DNA of 64,000 nucleotides, from assembly GCA_031423495.1 (NCBI GenBank), contig JANPFP010000185.1, positions 1-64,000 of the forward strand. Direction: 5' to 3'. A program made the translations under genes and the position numbers. This DNA is from JACPYM01 sp031423495. Its GTDB lineage: Bacteria > Acidobacteriota > Blastocatellia > RBC074. This document shows, in pieces, positions 28,174 to 35,661 of the stretch (the stretch's first letter is position 1; each line of letters begins with the position of its first letter). The notes under the pieces are model-generated. The model was not told the DNA's origin. It made no database searches and worked only from the letters and a program-made list of their open reading frames with translations.

Positions 28174-29835
28174 ATGCCCGATCAAGACCTGCAATCCATT
28201 CAAGCCGCGCGCGATTTAGTCGAAGCCGCCCATCGCGCCCAAGCCGTCGTAGCCACTTTCGATCAAACCCGCATTGACGCGATTGGCGAAGCGATGGCGC
28301 AAGCCGCACAACGCGAATCCATGCGGCTGGGGCAACTCGCGCACGACGAAACCGGTTACGGCAAGCCTGCCGACAAGAACACCAAAAACCTTTTTGCCGC
28401 CCAGCAGATTCACGACTATTTCAAAGCCCTCAAAACCGTCGGCGTAATCCGCGACTCAGGCTCCGTCGTAGAAATCGCTGCTCCGCGTGGCGTAGTTGCC
28501 GCGATCATTCCTTCAACCAATCCGACTTCGACGGCGATCTTCAAGATTTTGATTGCGATCAAATCGCGCAATGCCGTCGTGCTGAGTCCGCATCCGTCTG
28601 CCGCGCGCTGCGTCATCGAAACCGCCAACGTGATGCGCGCCGCTGCCACCCAAGCCGGACTGCCCGCTGAGGCGATTGGCTGCATCGAACTCACTTCGGT
28701 CGAAGGCACCGAAACCTTGATGAAGCACAAACACACGGCGGTGATTCTGGCGACCGGCGGAATGGGATTGGTACGCGCGGCGTATTCATCCGGCAAGCCT
28801 GCGTTTGGCGTAGGTCCCGGCAACGTGCCCAGCTTCATCGAACGCAGCGCCGACGCCGCCAAAGCCGTCGCAGACATTCTCGCCGGAACCTGTTTTGATA
28901 ACGGTACGATTTGCGCTTCTGAGCAAGCCGTCGTGGTAGACGCGCCGTTGGATAAAGAAGTCCGCGCGCAATTCGTCGCGCAAGGCGCATACTTTTTGAA
29001 CGCCGCCGAAGCCGAAGCCCTCGGCAAAATCGTCGTCACGCCAAGTCGCAGCTTGAACCCGAAAATCGTAGGCAAGCCTGCGACCCAAATCGCCGAATGG
29101 GCGGGCTTCAGCGTGCCGCCAACGACGCGCTGCCTCATCGCCGATGTCGTTGGCGTTGGCCGTGACTTCCCGCTCTCAGTCGAAAAGCTCTCGCCGATTT
29201 TGGCTTATTATCGCGCCGACGGATTGGAAGCAGGCAGCCGCCTGTGCGATGAGATTTTGCATTTCGGCGGCATGGGACACACGGCTTCGGTGCATACGCG
29301 CGACCGCAATGCGGCGCTGCGGTATGGGCTGTTGATGCCCGCTGCGCGCGTCGTCGTGAATTCACCTTCCACGCACGGAGCGATTGGTTTCTCGACTGAC
29401 CTCGTACCGTCAATGACTTTGGGCTGCGGTTCGTGGGGCGGCAACGTTACGTCAGACAATATCTCGCCGCTGCATTTGATGGACGTGAAGCGCGTCGCCT
29501 TTGAAACGAAACCTGTCACGCAAACTGCCAGCGCACCGATGGCGACAACCACGCCCGCGCCTTCGGTCAATCGTGCGACGATTGCTGCATTGGTTGAACA
29601 AGTCTTCGCGGCAAAAGCCACACCGGTTGCAACGCGCCAACTGCCTGAACCGCTCAAACCTGAAGCGCCTAAAATCGAAAAGCCCAAGCCGCAACCCGTC
29701 GCCTTCGTGTGCGAAGAAGATGTGCGACAGGCTTCGGCGCAAAACCAAAAAATTTACGTCAACGCCAAAACCATCATCACGCCCGCCGCCCGCGACCTGG
29801 GCGAAGAGCGTGAAATCTTTGTCAAAACCTATTGA
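28174..29835 (+). CDS. CoA-acylating aldehyde dehydrogenase (PduP/EutE type) with microcompartment-targeting tail
   Basis: A 553-residue enzyme converting an aldehyde plus CoA and NAD+ to acyl-CoA and NADH. Residues 1-445 are the dehydrogenase, with catalytic C247 in FDNGTICASEQAVV, the nucleotide-binding segment IIPSTNPTSTAIFK and the family motif ILHFGGMGHTASVHT. The tail 446-553 is unusual. A proline/alanine linker leads to an amphipathic helix, NRATIAALVEQVFAA (467-480), of the kind that targets cargo into shells. A second linker leads to a terminal motif KIYVNAKTIITPAARDLGEE (526-545) that recalls short domains in EutT-like microcompartment proteins. PduP carries its signal at the N-terminus; here it is C-terminal. 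The shell gene sits two genes upstream. Confidence 0.9.
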   Translation: MPDQDLQSIQAARDLVEAAHRAQAVVATFDQTRIDAIGEAMAQAAQRESMRLGQLAHDETGYGKPADKNTKNLFAAQQIHDYFKALKTVGVIRDSGSVVEIAAPRGVVAAIIPSTNPTSTAIFKILIAIKSRNAVVLSPHPSAARCVIETANVMRAAATQAGLPAEAIGCIELTSVEGTETLMKHKHTAVILATGGMGLVRAAYSSGKPAFGVGPGNVPSFIERSADAAKAVADILAGTCFDNGTICASEQAVVVDAPLDKEVRAQFVAQGAYFLNAAEAEALGKIVVTPSRSLNPKIVGKPATQIAEWAGFSVPPTTRCLIADVVGVGRDFPLSVEKLSPILAYYRADGLEAGSRLCDEILHFGGMGHTASVHTRDRNAALRYGLLMPAARVVVNSPSTHGAIGFSTDLVPSMTLGCGSWGGNVTSDNISPLHLMDVKRVAFETKPVTQTASAPMATTTPAPSVNRATIAALVEQVFAAKATPVATRQLPEPLKPEAPKIEKPKPQPVAFVCEEDVRQASAQNQKIYVNAKTIITPAARDLGEEREIFVKTY

Positions 29836-29845
29836 GGAGAAAATT

Positions 29846-30301
29846 ATGGCTAAAGCTACAAGTGCAATTCCGGCGGGCTTTCATACGCTCACGCCTTATC
29901 TAATGGTTAGTGATGGAAACGCCGCCGTCGCGTTTTATCAAAGGGCTTTCGGCGCGACGATTCACAATCTCGACGCAACCCCAGAAAAATTCCTCAACGC
30001 CGAACTGCAAATCGGTACGTCAAAGCTGATGATCGGCCAACACAAAGTCGCCGAGAGTCCAGCCGGTTTGCCGCCCGTCAGCATTTACGTTTATGTCGAT
30101 GACGTTGACGCCGTATACGCCAACGCTATCGCTGCCGGGGCGACTGTCATTAGCGCGCTCACCGACCAATTTTACGGCAACCGCGAAGGCGGCATCCGCG
30201 ACCCGTTCGGCATCACGTGGTGGCTCGCTTCGCACATCGAAGACCTCACGTCCGAAGAATTCGCCCAACGCGCCGCCGCCTTTTTCAGCCAGGCTGCATA
30301 G
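29846..30301 (+). CDS. VOC/glyoxalase-superfamily protein (PhnB-like)
   Basis: A 151-residue protein starting at ATG 29846 behind a GAGGAGA ribosome binding site; the frame is open further upstream but that part overlaps the aldehyde dehydrogenase gene. It has the two beta-alpha-beta-beta-beta halves of the VOC fold: LTPYLMVSDGNAAVAFYQRA and VSIYVYVDDVDAVYANAIAA, ending in the motif REGGIRDPFGITWWLASH. PhnB-like members lack a fixed reaction; some act as bleomycin-resistance or glyoxalase-like enzymes. It follows the dehydrogenase by 10 bp, so it shares the transcript; a role in aldehyde handling is only inferred from position. Confidence 0.85.
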   Translation: MAKATSAIPAGFHTLTPYLMVSDGNAAVAFYQRAFGATIHNLDATPEKFLNAELQIGTSKLMIGQHKVAESPAGLPPVSIYVYVDDVDAVYANAIAAGATVISALTDQFYGNREGGIRDPFGITWWLASHIEDLTSEEFAQRAAAFFSQAA

Positions 30302-30353
30302 CTCCTTCGCGTGTGTATAATTCGCCCACCCTTTGATCAATGATTTACGGGTG

Positions 30354-30420
30354 CATGGAGTACACGCTTTAGCGTGAGTCTCGCGCATCGAACGCCTCAC
30401 GCTAAAGCGTGTACTCCATG
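30354..30420. repeat. Perfect 25-bp inverted repeat upstream of the triple-module protein gene
   Basis: CATGGAGTACACGCTTTAGC... (30354-30378) is perfectly complementary to 30396-30420 across a 17-base loop. It ends 11 bases before the CAGGAG ribosome binding site (30431-30436) of the next gene. It may act as terminator for the upstream operon or as a leader structure. Confidence 0.9.
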
Positions 30421-30447
30421 CGCCTGCTTTCAGGAGAAAATAAAATT

Positions 30448-31020
30448 ATGTTTACGTGGTTATTAATTGGTTCTTTCACGTGGCTGATGGCTTTAGCTAA
30501 TACGCCCAACGTAGCCGATGCGCTGAGTTACAAATTGCTGGCGACGAATAAAACCAGCTCGATGGAAAAAGAGATGAACGAGACCGCCGCGCTGGGTTTC
30601 AAGTTCGTCGGCACGATGGGCGGCGAAACGATGGGTGGCAACGAAATCGTCGTGATCATGCAAAAGAGCGCTGCCGTCAAAGCGACGCGGTATGAATACA
30701 AACTGCTGGCGACGCGCAAGACTTCGACGATGGAAAAGGAACTCAACGACGCGGGCGCGCAAGGGTTCAGTTACGTAGGCCAAACGATTTACGAATCCAC
30801 TTTCGGCGGACGCGAAGTCATCGTGATTATGGAACGCCAACCCGACACGCCGAACATCAAATATGGTTACAAGCTGCAAGCGACCAATCGCACTTCGACG
30901 ATGGAAAAAGAATTGAACAAGGTGGGAACCGATGGCTATGAGTTTTGCAACATCACCGTTGCCAAGACCAGCTTCGGCGGCAACGAAGTCCTCGCCATCT
31001 TGCGCAAGCAAATTAACTGA
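30448..31020 (+). CDS. Secreted or membrane-anchored protein with three tandem DUF4177-like modules
   Basis: A 190-residue protein starting at ATG 30448, after CAGGAG at 30431-30436. An N-terminal hydrophobic segment (MFTWLLIGSFTWLMALANT) may be a signal peptide or anchor. Three copies of a roughly 47-residue module follow, at 28-73, 83-130 and 140-187. Each has the pattern YKL-x-A-T-x-(K/R)-TS-(S/T)-MEKE(M/L)N, G-(F/Y), FGG-x-E, and a closing hydrophobic strand (IVVIMQK, VIVIMER, VLAILRK). The repeat resembles DUF4177, a small domain of unknown function normally present once. There are no catalytic residues; I infer a structural or binding role. Confidence 0.7.
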   Translation: MFTWLLIGSFTWLMALANTPNVADALSYKLLATNKTSSMEKEMNETAALGFKFVGTMGGETMGGNEIVVIMQKSAAVKATRYEYKLLATRKTSTMEKELNDAGAQGFSYVGQTIYESTFGGREVIVIMERQPDTPNIKYGYKLQATNRTSTMEKELNKVGTDGYEFCNITVAKTSFGGNEVLAILRKQIN

Positions 31021-31110
31021 CCTTCTGGCGTGTCGAAACATACCGCGAACGGTCATAGATCGCGTTTTTCAGCCGAGTCTTTTTTCGAGAGTACGGAACA
31101 GACGAAAATA

Positions 31111-31144
31111 ACAGAACAGCCGGAAGTTTTTCCGGCTGTTCTGT
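31111..31144. terminator. Hairpin downstream of the triple-module gene
   Basis: ACAGAACAGCCGGAA (31111-31125) is perfectly complementary to TTCCGGCTGTTCTGT (31130-31144) with a GTTT loop, 90 bases after the stop codon. It lacks a following T-tract, so intrinsic termination is uncertain. The rest of the 274-base gap (31021-31294) shows no gene. Confidence 0.5.
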
Positions 31145-31294
31145 ACTCTCGCTTCTGCCCTCAAAGAGGAAGTTCAACTTATTCCCGTGTTCGGTATATG
31201 CCAGCATTTGCTTCTACAGGCCGTGATGAATTTCAGAATGCTTACGAGGCCATGCCCTTGCGTTACACGTTTTAGCCAGTAATCTCTTGCGGCT

Positions 31295-31849
31295 ATGAAC
31301 CAACCACTTTTACTCAAATCTTTATTGTTCTGCTTGCCGCTTTTGCTGTCGGGTTGCCGTGGGGCGGCTCCGACGGCGAGCGTGGCTGACCTGAATTCCA
31401 TCCGCAATTTTTTGCGCGTGAACGAAAGTTTTTGTACCGGCGGGCAGCCCAGCATGGAACATCTGGCGCAACTCAAGGCCGAAGGCGTCAAGGCGGTTTT
31501 CAACTTGCGCGTAGCCAGCGAACACAACGCCGCCGAAGAAGAAGCCAAGGTGCGCGAGTTGGGCATGAAATACTTTCATCTGCCGGTCGCGCCGGCCAGT
31601 CCGCAGTCGCAACAAGTTGATGAGTTTCTAAAACTCACCGATGACCCGGCGAATCGCCCGGCGTTTGTGCATTGCGCCGGAGCCTTGCGCGTCGGTGCTT
31701 TCTGGATGATTCGCCGCGTCTTGCGCGACGGCTGGAGCGTCGAAAAGGCTGCGGAAGAAGCCGAAAAAATCGGCTTGCGCAACAACGCCGGGCTGAAAGA
31801 CTTTGCGCTTCAGTACATCAAAGAACATTCAACGCAACTGTCGAAATAA
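31295..31849 (+). CDS. Lipoprotein with atypical protein tyrosine phosphatase-like domain (CX4R motif)
   Basis: A 184-residue predicted lipoprotein: the lipobox LLLSGC places the lipidated cysteine at 21. The globular part resembles the small DUF442/protein-tyrosine-phosphatase-like family with GGQPSMEHLAQLKAEGVKAV, then FNLRVASEHNAAEEEAK and the loop VHCAGALRVGAFW. C127 and R132 are separated by four residues instead of the five in classical phosphatases, which is usual for this subfamily (HCxxGxR). An acid residue in the E-H-N-A-A-E-E region could serve as general acid. The substrate is unknown. Membrane attachment puts the domain in the periplasm. Confidence 0.75.
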   Translation: MNQPLLLKSLLFCLPLLLSGCRGAAPTASVADLNSIRNFLRVNESFCTGGQPSMEHLAQLKAEGVKAVFNLRVASEHNAAEEEAKVRELGMKYFHLPVAPASPQSQQVDEFLKLTDDPANRPAFVHCAGALRVGAFWMIRRVLRDGWSVEKAAEEAEKIGLRNNAGLKDFALQYIKEHSTQLSK

Positions 31850-32047
31850 CGCGCAATAGACCGCAAGGGTTGCGCAAGCTCAGGTGTGGATAGATACTGG
31901 GTTACATACACAAAGCACCGCGTTCAAGCCGGACGCAAAGTGTAAAGCGGCTCATTGACCGTGCCAGATGTTCGCCAGATGTTCGCCATCTGTGCCGGTG
32001 AAAGTTCGTGCGGCAAATGCCCTCCCATCAATTTCAGGAGAATTAAA
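31850..32047. other. Leader region of the second Oar-like receptor gene
   Basis: The stretch contains a short direct repeat CCAGATGTTCG (twice near 31970-31990) and an AGGAG ribosome binding site at 32036-32040. An in-frame ATG at 31955 exists but gives an N-terminal sequence with cysteines and no signal peptide at the start, so translation more likely begins at 32048. Confidence 0.5.
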
Positions 32048-35000
32048 ATGAATGTCCCAAGATCAACGTTAAGCACCCGCGTGCGCGCGCTGTCGGCGGT
32101 GGTGTGCCTCGCCATCCTCACGACCGCCAGCATTTTCGCCCAATCGCCGCAAGGCACCATCACCGGAACCGTGACCGATGTTAACGGCGGAGTCATCGCC
32201 GGAGCCAGTGTGACGGCGCTTAACCCGGCGACCAATCAAAAGCACACGACGACGACTTCGACCGACGGCGTATTCGCGCTGCCTGCGCTGCCCATCGGCC
32301 TGTATGAAGTCACCGCTGTGGCGCAAGGTTTCTCCACCGCCAAGCAAACCAGCGTGACACTCGAAGTCGCGCAACGCTTGCGGCTCGATTTCAAGTTGCA
32401 GGTCGGCGCGGTCACGACCACGGTTGAAGTCACTTCGGACGTCTCGCGTGTGCAGACTGAATCTTCCAGCCTCGGCTCGGTCGTGGAAGCCGAACGCATT
32501 CAGAGCCTGCCGCTCAATGGCCGCCACGTATTCAATCTGGTCAAGCTCATTCCCGGTGTGCAGCCGCGCAACCGCGCCGCCGACGGCTTTGCCGAAGTGG
32601 ACAATCAGACGTTTTCTCAAATCAGCTTTAACGGCGGATCGGTATACAGCAATCAGGTGTTTCTCGACGGCGGAGCCAACACCGTGCCCGTGCATAACGA
32701 AATCAGCGTCGTGCCGATGGTGGATTCGGTGCAGGAATTCAAGGTGCAAACCAATGCGCTTGCGGCGGAATTCGGCCAGACCAGCGGCGGCGTCATCAAC
32801 GTCGTCACGCGCGGCGGCACGAACGAATATCACGGCTCGTTGTATGAGTTCTTTCGCAACGACGCGCTCGACGCGCGCAATGCTTTTCTGACGACGCGCG
32901 ATCCGATCACGGGGCGCGACAAACCGATCTTGCGTTACAACCAATACGGCGGAACGGTCGGCGGCCCATTGCCCTTGCCGCGCTTTGGCGAAGGCGGCCC
33001 AGCGATTATCAGTGGCAAAGACCGCACCTTCTTTTTCGTAGGTTATGAGCGTTGGAACTTCCGCACGGCAAATATCAATCGCGCTACGGTGCCGACGGCG
33101 CTTGAACGCAACGGCGATTTCTCGAATACGCGTGACGGTCAGGGGAATGTGATTCGGCTCTACGATCCGGCGACGACGCGCGCCAATCCGGCGGGCAGCG
33201 GTTTCGTACGCGACGTATTCCCCGGCAACATTGTTCCGCGCAATCGCATGGATCCGCTTTCGTTGCGCCTGTTGCAATACCTGCCGCTGCCTAACGTAGC
33301 GCCCAACAATGCTTTCACCAACGCACTAAATTACCTGACGCTGGTGGGCTTCCCGATTGATCAGGCGCAAACCAGCGTGCGCATTGATCACAACTTCAGC
33401 GAACGCGACAAGCTGTTCGGACGCCACACGGTCACGCGCAATACGCGAATGAATCGCGCCTGGAACAACGGCGACGCAGACACCGACGCACGCGACGATC
33501 AACGCGACAATCACCATTTCATCTTGAGCGAAACGCACGTGTTCTCGCCCGCGCTCATCAACGAATTTCGCGGCAGCGTGGTGCGGCAAGACTTGCTCTT
33601 TCAACATCCGAGCTTCGATCAGGGCTTTCCGGCGAAGTTGGGTTTTCCGGCGATCTTTCCGCAGGACGCTTTTCCGCCGATCAACATTGACGGCATGCTG
33701 CCCTTCGGTTCGGGACGCGGCGGTTTCGCGGGCGGGCATCGCCGCCATCACACCATCATGCTTTCTGACAGCGTGACGTGGACGACCGGCAAACACGTCT
33801 TTAAGTTCGGCACCGATCAACGGTTCAATCGTTTGAATTTCGTCAACCGGTTGAATCCATCCGGCAACTTTCAGTTTGGCGGAGCGCTCACCAACAATCC
33901 GCTCGCGCCCGCCGGCACGGGCTTTGGCTTTGCCACTTATCTGCTCGGCGAAGTCTCAGGCGGCAGCCAATCTACGCGCCCGTTCTGGTCGTTTCATTCG
34001 GCTTCGAACGGTAGTTACATTCAAGACGATTGGAAGCTCAAACGCCGCCTGACGTTGAACCTCGGCTTGCGCTATGACCTGGCGACCGGGCCGGTTGAGC
34101 GTTGGAATCGCAGTTCGAATTTCGATCCTTTTGTGACGAATTCGCAAACCAACACCAAAGGCGCATTGCTTTATGCGGGCGTCACCAAAGACCGTCATTT
34201 CACCTTGCCGCCGAAAACGAATTTCGGCCCGCGCATCGGTTTCGCGTGGGACGTGATGGGCGATGGCAAGCTGGCGGTGCGGGCAGGTTTCGGCTTGGTT
34301 TACAGCGCACTGGAAAGCGGCGACACCGCAGGCGACACGGCCAACTCGCTCGGCTTTAGCGTAGACACTGCCTTCGTCGCCCCCAGCGGCGCGCCGCAAA
34401 AAGCGTTTCAGTTTTCGGTCGGCCCGTCATCGCTGCTGATTCCGCATGGCGTCATCGGTGGCCCGTCAGCCTTCCGTGGTCAGAACGTACGCTATCAGGA
34501 AGTGAAACAGCCTACGCCTTATGTGCAGCAATGGAACCTGACAGTGCAGCGCGAGTTGGGAGCCAAATTCGTCCTGACAGCGACTTACGCAGGCAACCGT
34601 GGCGTACACCTATTCGGCGGCAACTATAATTTGAATCAACTCGACCCGACGAATTTCTCGCTGGGCCTTACCTTGCAAGATCAAGTGCCAAACCCGTATC
34701 GCGGACAAATTACTGTCGCGCCATTTTTAGGCGCGACGATTTCACGTGCGCAATCGTTGCTCCCGTTTCCTGATTACTTGAGCGTAAACTTGCTCGCCAA
34801 TCACGGCGCTTCGAGTACTTATCATTCGTTCCAGTTTTCTGCCGAACGCCGATATTTCAACGGGCTGAGCGCGCAGCTTTCTTACACGAACGCCAAGCAG
34901 ATGAGCGATTCGTTTTCGATTGCGGGCGGTGGCGGCGGCGCGGGCGACTTTCGCATCGGACGTTTGAATCGCCGTCTCGACCGCGCCATTGATGAAGGCG

Positions 35001-35548
35001 ACATCGCGCAACGTCTCACGGCTGCCGTTGTCTATGAATTGCCGTTCGGTAAAGGCAAACGCTTTTTGCAATCGGGCGTCATGAATCACATCGCGGGCGG
35101 CTGGCAGACGAATACGATTGTGACGTGGCAAAGCGGCCAGACGTTGGGGGTGCGCGGCGCGAACAATTTCACGGGCATCAACTGGCCTGACATGGTTTGC
35201 GACCCTACGCTGGAAAAGCGCGATGCCAACGCCTGGTTCAATACCTCGTGCTTCCGCAACCCTGCGAACTTCGTCATCGGCAACGTACCGCGCACGCTAC
35301 CCAGCACGCGCGGGCCGGGTTTCAAAGACGTAGCGCTCTCGGTCTTCCGCAACGTCAAGCTGACTGAAAAGTGGAATCTGGAAATTCGCGGCGAAGCGTT
35401 CAATGCATTTAATTTCGTGAATTTGGGCGACCCGAATGTGAGCTTCACGCCGAACGCGCAGGGCGTGAATACCAATGCGAATTTCGGCAAGATCATCGCG
35501 GCGCAAAACGCGCGACGCATTCAGCTTGGGCTGCGGTTGTCGTTCTAG
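32048..35548 (+). CDS. Second Oar-like TonB-dependent outer-membrane receptor
   Basis: A 1166-residue receptor with a signal peptide (MNVPRSTLSTRVRALSAVVC..., cut near IFAQ) and a CarboxypepD_reg domain (GTITGTVTDVNGGVIAGASV). A plug follows with LPLNGRHVFNLVKLIPGVQ, then a large beta-barrel ending in LGLRLSF. It shares with the receptor at 889 the motif GGTxGGPLxLPRFGEGGP and the overall architecture, so the two are paralogues. ATG 32048 is selected for its AGGAG and signal peptide. Two secreted FAD oxidoreductases lie directly downstream on the same strand after a hairpin, which suggests uptake and oxidation of a shared substrate; that is inference. Confidence 0.9.
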   Translation: MNVPRSTLSTRVRALSAVVCLAILTTASIFAQSPQGTITGTVTDVNGGVIAGASVTALNPATNQKHTTTTSTDGVFALPALPIGLYEVTAVAQGFSTAKQTSVTLEVAQRLRLDFKLQVGAVTTTVEVTSDVSRVQTESSSLGSVVEAERIQSLPLNGRHVFNLVKLIPGVQPRNRAADGFAEVDNQTFSQISFNGGSVYSNQVFLDGGANTVPVHNEISVVPMVDSVQEFKVQTNALAAEFGQTSGGVINVVTRGGTNEYHGSLYEFFRNDALDARNAFLTTRDPITGRDKPILRYNQYGGTVGGPLPLPRFGEGGPAIISGKDRTFFFVGYERWNFRTANINRATVPTALERNGDFSNTRDGQGNVIRLYDPATTRANPAGSGFVRDVFPGNIVPRNRMDPLSLRLLQYLPLPNVAPNNAFTNALNYLTLVGFPIDQAQTSVRIDHNFSERDKLFGRHTVTRNTRMNRAWNNGDADTDARDDQRDNHHFILSETHVFSPALINEFRGSVVRQDLLFQHPSFDQGFPAKLGFPAIFPQDAFPPINIDGMLPFGSGRGGFAGGHRRHHTIMLSDSVTWTTGKHVFKFGTDQRFNRLNFVNRLNPSGNFQFGGALTNNPLAPAGTGFGFATYLLGEVSGGSQSTRPFWSFHSASNGSYIQDDWKLKRRLTLNLGLRYDLATGPVERWNRSSNFDPFVTNSQTNTKGALLYAGVTKDRHFTLPPKTNFGPRIGFAWDVMGDGKLAVRAGFGLVYSALESGDTAGDTANSLGFSVDTAFVAPSGAPQKAFQFSVGPSSLLIPHGVIGGPSAFRGQNVRYQEVKQPTPYVQQWNLTVQRELGAKFVLTATYAGNRGVHLFGGNYNLNQLDPTNFSLGLTLQDQVPNPYRGQITVAPFLGATISRAQSLLPFPDYLSVNLLANHGASSTYHSFQFSAERRYFNGLSAQLSYTNAKQMSDSFSIAGGGGGAGDFRIGRLNRRLDRAIDEGDIAQRLTAAVVYELPFGKGKRFLQSGVMNHIAGGWQTNTIVTWQSGQTLGVRGANNFTGINWPDMVCDPTLEKRDANAWFNTSCFRNPANFVIGNVPRTLPSTRGPGFKDVALSVFRNVKLTEKWNLEIRGEAFNAFNFVNLGDPNVSFTPNAQGVNTNANFGKIIAAQNARRIQLGLRLSF

Positions 35549-35552
35549 TTTT

Positions 35553-35647
35553 CGCGGTGGTAGCGCAGGTTACCAACCTGCGCTACCACCGCGAGGGCGT
35601 TCCTTGTACCAATAATTCGGTAAGGCGGTAACCTGCGCTACCGCCTC
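35553..35647. repeat. Perfect 19-bp hairpin with an additional third arm
   Basis: CGCGGTGGTAGCGCAGGTT (35553-35571) pairs perfectly with 35575-35593 across only three bases, forming a very stable stem after the receptor gene. A third related arm at 35625-35647 (GGCGGTAACCTGCGCTACCG) could compete with the second for pairing to the first. It looks like a duplicated repeat unit and could act as a terminator. Confidence 0.85.
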
Positions 35648-35661
35648 GCAATGATGATCCG

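Noticed and set aside
31030..31275. 81-residue ORF in the gap after the triple-module gene
   Set aside because: It runs through a perfect hairpin and has no ribosome binding site or domain.
32069..33277. 402-residue antisense ORF inside the second receptor
   Set aside because: Same reasons: low complexity, no ribosome binding site and no domain, opposite a well supported gene.
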